This document shows positions 1-5,884 of a stretch of 6,439 nt of DNA, one piece after another. Under the pieces are notes generated by a model. That model searched no databases. It worked only from the letters and a program-made list of their open reading frames with translations, and was not told the DNA's origin. The first letter of the stretch is position 1, and every line of letters starts with the position of its first letter. The DNA is taken from assembly GCA_020853405.1 (NCBI GenBank), contig JADYYZ010000221.1, forward strand, positions 1 through 6,439, given 5' to 3'. This stretch comes from Acetobacteraceae bacterium. Its GTDB lineage: Bacteria; Pseudomonadota; Alphaproteobacteria; Acetobacterales; Acetobacteraceae. The position numbers and the translations under genes were made by a program.

Positions 1-164
1 AAGCGATCGATGCCGTGCTGGCGGCCAACGCGGGCAAGGTCGCCGAATACCGCGGGGGGGCGGAAAAACTGTTCGGCTGGTTCGTGGGCCAGGTGATGCG
101 CGCGATGAAGGGCAAGGGCAACCCCGCCCTGGTGAACGAGGCACTGAAGCGCAAACTGGGGTGA
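1..164 (+). CDS. gatB: Aspartyl/glutamyl-tRNA(Asn/Gln) amidotransferase subunit B, C-terminal end (partial)
   Basis: The reading frame enters at base 3 and gives 53 residues before the TGA at 162-164. The segment carries the typical GatB C-terminal signature: EKLFGWFVGQVMRAMKGKGNP followed by a short basic end, NEALKRKLG. This is the GatB/YqeY helical tail domain, which contacts tRNA. GatB is part of the cytoplasmic GatCAB complex, which amidates Glu-tRNA(Gln) and/or Asp-tRNA(Asn) in organisms lacking the matching synthetase. About 90% of the gene, including the kinase-like cradle domain, lies outside the window. A run of seven G occurs at 54-60 but the frame stays open across it. The DUF29 gene starts 21 nt after the stop, so the two may share a transcript. 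Confidence 0.93.
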   Translation, partial: AIDAVLAANAGKVAEYRGGAEKLFGWFVGQVMRAMKGKGNPALVNEALKRKLG

Positions 165-173
165 GTTCGTGCT

Positions 174-185
174 AGGCTTCGGCCG
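174..185 (+). promoter_or_regulatory. Weak ribosome binding site / short upstream motif of the DUF29 gene
   Basis: AGG at 174-176, 9 nt before the ATG at 186, is the only Shine-Dalgarno-like element. It lies inside GCTAGGCTTCGGCCG (171-185), which reappears in nearly the same form before the dioxygenase gene (695-710). Either reading, RBS or -10-like TAGGCT box, is weak. Confidence 0.25.
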
Positions 186-683
186 ATGAGCGCAAAATCC
201 CTGTACGAGGAGGACTTCCACGCTTGGGCGCTGGAACAGGCGCGCGTGCTGCGCGCGCTGCGCCCGGGCGCGAAACTGCCCAATGATCTCGACCAGGATC
301 ACGTGGCGGAGGAGATCGAGGACTTGGGCAACGAGCAGCGGTTCCAGGTGGAAAGCAACCTCCGTCAGGCGATGGTGCATCTCATCAAGGTGGCCGTGTT
401 CCCTGACGAGCCCGCCGTTCCGAACTGGCCGCAGGAGGTCAATGCATTCCTCGACACGGCGCATGACCGCTACAGCCCATCCATGGCGAGGGCGATCGAC
501 ATCCAGCGAATGTGGGAAAAGAGTGTGCGGCGCAGCGCAGCAGACATGCGCATCACGGGCCAACGATTGCCGGTGCTGCCGGTGGAAACACCGTTTATCC
601 TGGGCGACCTGATCGCCGAGGACGTTGACACGCTGGCGTTGGTCACGCGCCTCCGCGTCGCCCTTTCCCCCGCTTCGCCCTGA
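186..683 (+). CDS. DUF29 family protein of unknown function
   Basis: This 165-residue protein has the DUF29 layout. The N-terminal motif SLYEEDFHAWALEQARVLRA lies at about residues 5-24. An acidic helix (HVAEEIEDLGNEQRFQVESNL, about 39-59) is followed by a hydrophobic helix (AMVHLIKVAVF, about 62-72). The C-terminal block LPVLPVETPFILGDLIAEDV (about 128-147) corresponds to the family's P-x-L-x-x-L-x-x-ED ending. It is predicted to be mostly helical, soluble and cytoplasmic, with no signal peptide or membrane segment. The biochemical role of DUF29 is not known, and I assign none. Only a weak AGG (174-176, 9 nt before ATG) precedes the start. The ATG was chosen because the family motif begins five residues in. 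It sits between gatB and a dioxygenase gene (46-nt gap) on the same strand. A few less biased codons (aca, ttt, agt, cca) are present, but this is not enough to argue for transfer. Confidence 0.88.
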   Translation: MSAKSLYEEDFHAWALEQARVLRALRPGAKLPNDLDQDHVAEEIEDLGNEQRFQVESNLRQAMVHLIKVAVFPDEPAVPNWPQEVNAFLDTAHDRYSPSMARAIDIQRMWEKSVRRSAADMRITGQRLPVLPVETPFILGDLIAEDVDTLALVTRLRVALSPASP

Positions 684-716
684 CCGCCCGCCGCGCTATG
701 CTTCCGGCCGACCGCC

Positions 717-724
717 GGAGGGAG
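717..724 (+). promoter_or_regulatory. Strong Shine-Dalgarno site fixing the dioxygenase start
   Basis: GGAGGGAG ends 5 nt before the ATG at 730. This selects that ATG over the in-frame ATG at 625, which overlaps the DUF29 gene and would add 35 non-conserved, Pro/Arg-rich residues. Confidence 0.8.
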
Positions 725-729
725 CGCAC

Positions 730-1620
730 ATGCCCGTCGCCATCACCCCCATCGACCCCGTCTCGCGCCCCGATTTCGCCGCGCGCGTAAACGGCATCGA
801 TCTGCGCCAGGCGACCCTGCCCGACGACATCGCCGCGATCGAGGCGGGCATCGCCCGGTTCGGCGTGCTGGTGTTTCCCGGCCAGGACATCACCGATGAC
901 CAGCAGCTCGAATTCAGCCGCCATTTCGGCCCGCTCGAGCAGGCCACCGGCGACCTGACGCCGCCCGACAAGCGGCGCATTTCCATGGCGCTGAACGACA
1001 TCTCGAACCTCGACAAGGACGGCAACGTGCTGGGGCGCGACGACAAGCGGCGCCTGTTCGGCCTGGGCAACATGCTCTGGCACAGCGACAGCAGTTTCAA
1101 GGAAGCCCCCGCCCGCTACTCGCTGCTGTCGGCGCGAAAGCTCCCAGGTGAGGGCGGCAACACCGAGTTCGCCGACATGCGCGCCGCCTACGACACGCTG
1201 GATGAGAAGACCCGGCGCGAGATCGAGGGCATGGTGGCCGAACACAGCCAGATCCACAGCCGCGGCCAGCTCGGCTTCACCGACTTCACCGAGGAGGAGC
1301 GGGCGCAGTGCGTGCCGGTGCGCCAGCGCCTGGTGCGCCGCCATCCGGCCTCGGGCAGGAGATCACTGTTCCTGTCGGCTCATATCGGCGCGATCGAGGG
1401 CATGCCGATCCCCGAAGCCCGCATGCTGATCCGCGACCTGACCGAGCACGCGACCCAGCGCGAGTTCGTCTATGTGCATGTCTGGCAGCCGCACGACCTG
1501 GTGATGTGGGACAATCGCTGCACCATGCATCGCGCGCGGCGCTACGATTCCGCGCAGGTGCGCGACATGCGCCGCACCACGGTCTCCGATGAGGTCTCGA
1601 CGCTGGTGCAGGTCGCCTGA
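730..1620 (+). CDS. TfdA-like Fe(II)/2-oxoglutarate-dependent dioxygenase (TauD/TfdA family)
   Basis: A 296-residue enzyme of the TauD/TfdA superfamily, full length for the family. The metal facial triad is visible: H118 and D120 in LWHSDSSF, and the distal H267 in WDNRCTMHRARRYD. T145 (GGNTEFADMRAAYD) and R278 sit where TauD/TfdA bind the 2-oxoglutarate carboxylates. R278 is 11 residues after the distal His, as in TauD. R282, 15 residues after it, matches a second conserved TauD arginine. Blocks FGPLE, ARYSLLSAR, HATQREFVY and LVMWDNR resemble TfdA (2,4-dichlorophenoxyacetate dioxygenase) more than TauD (taurine). Such enzymes couple decarboxylation of 2-oxoglutarate to hydroxylation of a substrate, often an aryloxy- or alkyl-acid or sulfonate. 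The substrate here cannot be read from sequence, so the symbol tfdA is withheld. It is cytoplasmic. The start is set by GGAGGGAG at 717-724. It is convergent with a solute-binding protein gene whose stop lies 36 nt beyond its own. Confidence 0.93.
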   Translation: MPVAITPIDPVSRPDFAARVNGIDLRQATLPDDIAAIEAGIARFGVLVFPGQDITDDQQLEFSRHFGPLEQATGDLTPPDKRRISMALNDISNLDKDGNVLGRDDKRRLFGLGNMLWHSDSSFKEAPARYSLLSARKLPGEGGNTEFADMRAAYDTLDEKTRREIEGMVAEHSQIHSRGQLGFTDFTEEERAQCVPVRQRLVRRHPASGRRSLFLSAHIGAIEGMPIPEARMLIRDLTEHATQREFVYVHVWQPHDLVMWDNRCTMHRARRYDSAQVRDMRRTTVSDEVSTLVQVA

Positions 1621-1622
1621 CG

Positions 1623-1668
1623 CGGCCCGAGCCGGAGGTGCTGGCCGAGGCGGGCGCTATTTCTTCTC
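1623..1668 (+). terminator. Possible weak terminator between convergent genes
   Basis: The 36-nt convergent gap holds GC-rich complementary pieces. GCCCG (1625-1629) can pair with CGGGC (1651-1655). Alternatively CGGCC (1623-1627) can pair with GGCCG (1643-1647). A short T-rich stretch (TATTTCTTCT, about 1658-1667) follows on the + strand and overlaps the end of the opposing gene. Stems are only 5 bp with a large loop, so this is a marginal call. Confidence 0.25.
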
Positions 1669-3222
1669 GACGCCCCAGAACACCGGCACGGTGGTTGCGC
1701 GAATCCCCTGCACGTTGGCGCGGAACGCAGCCAGGGTGCGGAACTGGCCGGCGTTGATGTAGGGAACGACCTGGTAGGCGCGGGCGTGCACGCGCTCCAG
1801 GATCTGCTTGCGCCTCGCGGCATCGGATTCCTCCCACCAGGCGCGCCGCAGCGCCTCGAGCTCGGCATCGCACGGCCAGCCGGCCAGCCCGCCCTCGCAG
1901 GGGCTGGCGAGATAGAGGTTGGTCAGCGGGTTCTGCGCGTCCAGCACGTTGGCGACCGTGACGAACAGGCTCCAGCCGCCCTGGTCGATCGGTTCGCGCC
2001 GGTTGCGCCGCTGGGTCAGCGTCGCCCAGTCCATGCTGGGCACATCCATGTTCAGCCCGGCACGGCGGAACGCCTCGGCCATGGTCAGGGTGGCGGCGTT
2101 GTTGATCGGGCTGTCGACGGCATTCAGGAACACGACGCGGCCGCCATCGTACCCTGCCTCGCGCAGCAGCGTCTGGGCGTGCGGGATATCCGCCTCGCGC
2201 AGGCCGACCGCGCCGGCGTGGCTTTCCAGCGGCGTGCCGCACAGGAAATAGGACGGACAATACGGCACCTGTTCCGAGGGCCGGATGCCGGCGGCGTTCA
2301 GGTTGTCCTGCTGGTTGACCAGGAACAGCAGCGCCTGGCGCGCGCGCGGGTCATTGAACGGCGGGTTCAGGTGGTTGATGCGCAGCCAGATCATGAAGCC
2401 GGTCGGGTTGATCGCCATGGTGCGGATGTTGCGGTCACGCTCCAGCATCGGGATCAGGTCCGGGGCCGGCTGTTCGATGAAGTCGATCTCGCCGGTGCGC
2501 AACGCGCTCACCGCGGTGCCGGCATCGGGCATCGACACCCACTCGATGCGGTCGAGCTTCGCGACCTTGCCGCCGGCAAGCCCGTCGGGCGGCTCGCTGC
2601 GCGGGCGGTAGGCGGGGTTGCGGGCATAAACGGCGCGCTGGCCGGCGCGCCACTGGTCCGGCTGGAACACGAACGGGCCGCTGCCCGTGGCATCGGTGAT
2701 CGCCGTGCTGCTCGGGGTACGGGCAATGCGTTCCGGCATCACGAACAGCGCGCTCGCGGTCGGGCGCGCCAGTGCCTCGGTGACCAGGGCGAAGGGACGC
2801 GACAGCACCAGCTCGAAGCGGCGCGCATCGGTCTCGGTAATGCTTGCGGTGGCGGCCAGCAGCGCGCGCCCGACCACGTCGCGCTCGGCCCAGCGGCGGA
2901 TCGACTGCACCGCATCCGCCGCCGTCACCGGCGCGCCATCGTGGAAGGCTAACCCCTCGCGCAGGGTGAACCGGTGCGTCATGCCATCGGCGCTCGCGCT
3001 GTAGGTCTCGACCATCTGCGGCTGCGGCGTGCCGGCCTGGTCCAGCCCGAACAGCTGGTCGTAGACCATGAACCCGTGGTTGCGCACGAACGCCGCGGTC
3101 GATTGCACGGGATCAAGGCTCGCCAGGTCGTTGATCAGCACGATGCGCAGGCTCGATTGCGCGTGCGCCTCGCTCGCGGCAAGTGCTGCGAGGCAGCCAA
3201 CAACCAGTTTCAACCAGCGCAT
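1657..3222 (-). CDS. ABC transporter substrate-binding protein, family 5 (peptide/nickel/opine type)
   Basis: A 521-residue periplasmic binding protein of the SBP_bac_5 (DppA/OppA-like) family, normal in length. Residues 1-21 form a Sec signal peptide (basic MRWLK, hydrophobic core, AHA-Q cleavage site). VVGC at residues 7-10 resembles a lipobox, but the hydrophobic segment before it is too short, so export as a soluble periplasmic protein is favoured. The family signature is clear: TPQPQMVETYS followed by TLREGLAFHDGAPVTAADAV (about 86-105), then GSGPFVF, the ALRTGEIDFIEQP segment and the DPRARQALLFLVNQ helix. It would capture a ligand such as a peptide, opine or other small molecule and pass it to an ABC permease. 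No permease or ATPase gene follows within the window; the next gene is convergent, so it is an orphan here or its partners are elsewhere. GGGGTGA (3230-3236), 7 nt from the ATG, is a fair ribosome binding site. It is divergent from otsB across a structured 135-bp spacer. Confidence 0.93.
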   Translation of the reverse strand: MRWLKLVVGCLAALAASEAHAQSSLRIVLINDLASLDPVQSTAAFVRNHGFMVYDQLFGLDQAGTPQPQMVETYSASADGMTHRFTLREGLAFHDGAPVTAADAVQSIRRWAERDVVGRALLAATASITETDARRFELVLSRPFALVTEALARPTASALFVMPERIARTPSSTAITDATGSGPFVFQPDQWRAGQRAVYARNPAYRPRSEPPDGLAGGKVAKLDRIEWVSMPDAGTAVSALRTGEIDFIEQPAPDLIPMLERDRNIRTMAINPTGFMIWLRINHLNPPFNDPRARQALLFLVNQQDNLNAAGIRPSEQVPYCPSYFLCGTPLESHAGAVGLREADIPHAQTLLREAGYDGGRVVFLNAVDSPINNAATLTMAEAFRRAGLNMDVPSMDWATLTQRRNRREPIDQGGWSLFVTVANVLDAQNPLTNLYLASPCEGGLAGWPCDAELEALRRAWWEESDAARRKQILERVHARAYQVVPYINAGQFRTLAAFRANVQGIRATTVPVFWGVEKK

Positions 3223-3247
3223 GATCCGTTCACCCCGACGATGCCTC

Positions 3248-3281
3248 GCGCAACATCGTGAACCACGCGCCGATGTTGCGC
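3248..3281. repeat. 11-bp perfect inverted repeat in the divergent spacer (operator or leader hairpin)
   Basis: GCGCAACATCG (3248-3258) and CGATGTTGCGC (3271-3281) are perfect inverted copies separated by 12 nt, with arm centres 23 bp apart (about two helical turns). No T-run follows on either strand, so it does not look like an intrinsic terminator. It lies just downstream of the TATGAT box on the - strand. It could therefore be a dimeric regulator's operator over the transcription start, or a hairpin in the leader of the solute-binding protein mRNA. Confidence 0.6.
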
Positions 3282-3282
3282 A

Positions 3283-3288
3283 ATCATA
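3283..3288 (-). promoter_or_regulatory. Candidate -10 box for the solute-binding protein gene
   Basis: On the - strand these six bases read TATGAT, 5 of 6 matches to the sigma-70 -10 consensus and AT-rich in a GC-rich setting. They lie about 60 nt upstream of the ATG at 3222. No convincing TTGACA-like -35 lies at 16-18 bp; CTGACG (3311-3316) is 22 bp away. A start near 3276 would be expected if it is used. Confidence 0.35.
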
Positions 3289-3324
3289 TCGTGCGCGCCG
3301 GTCACGATCGCGTCAGGATTTCGC

Positions 3325-3348
3325 GGAACGGTGCCCGCCCCGTGCTTT
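3325..3348 (+). promoter_or_regulatory. Candidate EcfG-type (general stress response) promoter for the trehalose operon
   Basis: GGAAC (3325-3329) is followed after 15 nt by CTTT (3345-3348). The alphaproteobacterial EcfG/RpoE2 promoter is usually given as GGAAC, 16-17 nt, then CGTT. The -35 half is therefore exact, while the -10 half is 3 of 4 and one base close. Trehalose synthesis genes are known members of this stress regulon in several alphaproteobacteria, which makes the placement plausible. Transcription would start close to the ATG at 3358, giving a nearly leaderless mRNA. That would fit the poor Shine-Dalgarno there. Confidence 0.35.
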
Positions 3349-3357
3349 AACAGGCGG

Positions 3358-4095
3358 ATGCTGAACGGAATTCCCCCGCCGGCCTCGGTCGCGGCGCAGG
3401 GGGCGCTGCTGCTTGATTTCGACGGCACCCTGGTACCGATCGCCGGCCGCCCCGATGCGGTCGAGGTGCCGGGCGAGACGATCGCCCTGCTGCGGCAGCT
3501 GCATCGGCGGCTGGGTGGGGCGCTTGCGATCGTCACCGGCCGCGACCTTGCGACGCTCGATCGGCTGCTGGCGCCGCTGGTGCTGCCGGCCGCCGGCGAG
3601 CACGGGCTCGCGCTGCGCCGGCGTGTTGGCGGCGGTGTCGAGCTGGCGGCACCGCACGTTCTGCCGGAAGTGCTGTGCGCCGCCGGCCAGGCGATCGCGA
3701 CCGCGCATCCCGGCACGGTGCTGGAACTGAAGCGCGCCGGCATCGCGCTCCATTATCGCGCGGTACCCGGTGCGGCGGTATCGCTGCTGGCGGCGATGTG
3801 CGCGCTGGTGGCCGGGCATCCCGGCCACGAGCTGCTGCCCGGCCACATGCTGCTGGAGATCCGCCCGCGTGGCATCGACAAGGGCGGCGCGGTGCGGGCG
3901 CTGATGGGCGCGGCACCCTTCGCCGGCCGCACGCCGATCTTCATCGGCGATGACATCACCGACGAGGACGGGATCGCGGCATCACGGGCGCTTGGCGGAT
4001 TCGGCCTGCGCATGGCCGAGACCTTCCGTACGCCCGATCGCCTTTCCGACTGGCTCGCCCGGATCGCCGTGGTGCAGGATGACAGCGCCGCTTGA
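3358..4095 (+). CDS. otsB: Trehalose-6-phosphate phosphatase (HAD superfamily)
   Basis: A 245-residue HAD-superfamily phosphatase converting trehalose-6-phosphate to trehalose and phosphate in the cytoplasm. Motif I is LLDFDGTLVPI, with nucleophile D20 and acid/base D22. Motif II is VTGR, with T60. K175 lies in the OtsB-specific LEIRPRGIDKGGAV. The metal-binding motif is FIGDDITDED (D198, D199, D202). GEHGLAL (about 80-86) corresponds to the family's G-x-HG block. Length is normal for bacterial OtsB. ATG 3358 is chosen because DFDG then lies 20 residues in, as in relatives. GTG 3331 would add nine non-conserved residues and cannot be excluded. Its ribosome binding site is poor (AGG at 3352-3354, 3 nt away). 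The 3' end overlaps the GH15 gene by 17 nt, indicating translational coupling within an otsB-GH15-otsA operon. Confidence 0.95.
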   Translation: MLNGIPPPASVAAQGALLLDFDGTLVPIAGRPDAVEVPGETIALLRQLHRRLGGALAIVTGRDLATLDRLLAPLVLPAAGEHGLALRRRVGGGVELAAPHVLPEVLCAAGQAIATAHPGTVLELKRAGIALHYRAVPGAAVSLLAAMCALVAGHPGHELLPGHMLLEIRPRGIDKGGAVRALMGAAPFAGRTPIFIGDDITDEDGIAASRALGGFGLRMAETFRTPDRLSDWLARIAVVQDDSAA

Positions 4096-5884
4096 CCTCG
4101 CCGTCGTCGGCAACGGCACCGTCGGCGCGCTGATCGACACGGGCGGCCGCATCGGCTGGATGTGCTGGCCGACGCTCGATGGCGATCCGGTGTTCTGCGC
4201 GCTGCTCGATGGCAGCGCGCCCGCGGGCGGCTTCATGGACGTGGCGCTTGCCGGGCTGCGGGCGAGCACGCAGCGCTACCGCCGCAATACCGCGGTGGTC
4301 GAGACCGAGCTCGAGGCCGAGGATGGCGCGCGGCTGCGTATCACCGACCACGTGCCCCGCTTTCCCCGTTTCGGCCGGCTGTTCCGGCCGCCGATGCTGA
4401 TCCGCCGGATCGCACCGCTTTCCGGCCGCCCGCGGATCAGCATCCGCATTCGCCCGCGCTTCGGCTGGGGCAACGAGGCGCCCGCGCCCCGCCTCGGCTC
4501 GAACCACCTGCGCTGGCACGGCACCGAGGAGGCGATCCGGCTGACCACCGATGCGCCGATCGGGTTCGTCGCAGGCGAAACGCGCTTCGTGCTGGATCGT
4601 CCGCTCGCCCTGGTGCTGACGCCCGATGAACCGCTCGCCGAATCGCCCGGGCACATTGCCCAGGCGTTCGAGGAGGAGACCACCGCCAACTGGCACGAAT
4701 GGTGCCGGCTCCTGAACGTGCCGTTCGAATGGCAGGAGGCGGTGATCCGGGCCGCGATCACGCTGGCGCTCTGCGCCAACGACGACACCGGCGGCATCGT
4801 CGCCGCGCTCACCACCTCGGTGCCCGAGGCGCCGTCGAGCGCCCGCAACTGGGACTACCGCTATTGCTGGCTGCGCGATGCGGCGTTCACCGTGCAGGCG
4901 TTGAACCGGCTGGGTGCCACGCGCACCATGGAGAACTACTGTCGCTACCTGATCGGTGCCGTGCTGGCCGACGGGCCGGCGGCCCTCAGGCCGGTCTATC
5001 CGCTGGTGCCGAACGGGCCGATCGAGGAACGCGAGGCGCCCGCGCTCGCCGGCTTTCTCGGCCACGGCCCGGTGCGCATCGGCAATGAAGCGGCCCTGCA
5101 GACGCAGAACGATGCGTTCGGCAGCGTGGTGATGGCGGCCGAGAAGATGTTCTTCGATGCCCGCCTGCCGCGGCCGGGCGATGCGGCGCTGTTCCGCCAG
5201 CTCGAACCGGTCGGCGAGGCAGCCCTCGCCGCCGCGCTCACGCCCGATGCCGGCATCTGGGAGTATCGCGGGCGGGCGCGCGTGCACACCTTCAGCGCCG
5301 CGATGTGCTTTGCCGCCTCCGACCGCCTCGCGCGCATCGCCGACCGGTTGGGGCTCGTCCAGGAGGCCGCGCGCTGGCGGGCGCGCGCCAACCCGCTGCG
5401 CGAGGAGATCCTTCGCCGTGCCTGGAACGGCAGCCGCTTCACCGAAAGCCTCGACGGCACGGCGGCGGCCGGCGGCGGGCTGGATGCGGCGCTGCTGCTG
5501 CTGCCGGAACTGGGCCTGGTCGCGCCATCCGATCCGCGTTTCGTTGCGACCGTCGATGCGGTCGCACGCGAGCTCTGCCGCGATGGGCTGGTGCTGCGTT
5601 ACACCGAACCCGACGATTTCGGCGCGCCGCGCACCGCCTTCCTGGTCTGCGGCTTCTGGCTGGCCGACGCGCTGGCGGCGACCGGCCGCATGCAGGAGGC
5701 GCGCGCCCAGTTCGAGCGCCTGCTCGGCCTGCGCAACCATGTCGGGCTGCTCAGCGAGGATGCCGAGTGGGAGAGTGGTCAGCTCTGGGGAAACTTCCCG
5801 CAGACCTACTCGCAGGTCGGCCTGATCCTGTCCGCGATGCGGCTGTCGCGCAGCTGGGAGGAGGGGTTTTGGCGCGCCTGGTGA
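4079..5884 (+). CDS. Glycoside hydrolase family 15 protein (glucoamylase/trehalase-like)
   Basis: A 601-residue, two-domain GH15 protein. The N-terminal beta-rich trehalase-like domain (about 1-205) starts LDLAVVGNGTVGALID and contains GRIGWMCWPTLDGDPVFCALL. The (alpha/alpha)6 catalytic barrel (about 215-595) contains the signature ARNWDYRYCWLRDAAF (255-270), whose R266-D267 match the Arg-Asp of the -1 subsite. E395 in GIWEYRG is the expected general acid. E560 in GLLSED, before GQLWGNFPQTYSQ, is the expected general base. Both are present, so it should be an active inverting exo-alpha-glucosidase. GH15 proteins of this architecture include proven trehalases (Mycobacterium, Thermoplasma), and the neighbours favour trehalose or a related alpha-glucoside, but specificity is inference. 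No signal peptide is seen, so it is probably cytoplasmic. ATG 4079 lies within the end of otsB (17-nt overlap), and its own 3' end contains the otsA ribosome binding site and start. Confidence 0.93.
   Translation: MTAPLDLAVVGNGTVGALIDTGGRIGWMCWPTLDGDPVFCALLDGSAPAGGFMDVALAGLRASTQRYRRNTAVVETELEAEDGARLRITDHVPRFPRFGRLFRPPMLIRRIAPLSGRPRISIRIRPRFGWGNEAPAPRLGSNHLRWHGTEEAIRLTTDAPIGFVAGETRFVLDRPLALVLTPDEPLAESPGHIAQAFEEETTANWHEWCRLLNVPFEWQEAVIRAAITLALCANDDTGGIVAALTTSVPEAPSSARNWDYRYCWLRDAAFTVQALNRLGATRTMENYCRYLIGAVLADGPAALRPVYPLVPNGPIEEREAPALAGFLGHGPVRIGNEAALQTQNDAFGSVVMAAEKMFFDARLPRPGDAALFRQLEPVGEAALAAALTPDAGIWEYRGRARVHTFSAAMCFAASDRLARIADRLGLVQEAARWRARANPLREEILRRAWNGSRFTESLDGTAAAGGGLDAALLLLPELGLVAPSDPRFVATVDAVARELCRDGLVLRYTEPDDFGAPRTAFLVCGFWLADALAATGRMQEARAQFERLLGLRNHVGLLSEDAEWESGQLWGNFPQTYSQVGLILSAMRLSRSWEEGFWRAW
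5859..5864 (+). promoter_or_regulatory. Strong internal Shine-Dalgarno for otsA
   Basis: AGGAGG, inside the purine run 5856-5866, lies 4 nt before TTG 5869 and within the last codons of the GH15 gene. It decides the otsA start: the next in-frame candidate, GTG 5881, would be 16 nt away and would remove the first strand of the Rossmann fold. Confidence 0.8.

Noticed and set aside
54..60. Run of seven G as a possible frameshift site in gatB
   Set aside because: The frame is intact on both sides and the conserved C-terminal motif follows, so there is no sign of slippage or error.
625..729. 35-residue N-terminal extension of the dioxygenase from ATG 625
   Set aside because: It overlaps the DUF29 gene, is Pro/Arg-rich and unlike the family, and the strong GGAGGGAG site serves ATG 730.
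1286..2260. 324-codon - strand frame spanning the convergent junction
   Set aside because: It crosses parts of two well-supported genes in the wrong frame and is Arg/Pro/Ala-rich without recognisable domains.
1786..2952. 388-codon open frame on the + strand opposite the solute-binding protein gene
   Set aside because: Its composition (His, Arg, Gln, Ala, Gly) is that of an antisense shadow. The opposite strand encodes a full-length family 5 binding protein with signal peptide.
3192..3195. Lipoprotein processing of the solute-binding protein at the VVGC motif (Cys10)
   Set aside because: The hydrophobic stretch before the Cys is only about four residues, while a conventional AHA-Q signal peptidase I site follows a full hydrophobic core.
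3331..3357. GTG 3331 as the start of otsB
   Set aside because: It adds nine unconserved residues with no well-spaced ribosome binding site, and lies inside the candidate promoter. Kept as a possible alternative only.
3956..5740. 594-codon open frame on the - strand across the GH15 gene
   Set aside because: It mirrors a clearly recognised GH15 gene. Its product is low-complexity and rich in Arg, Ala, Gly and Gln, as expected from the antisense of high-GC codons, and has no family motif.
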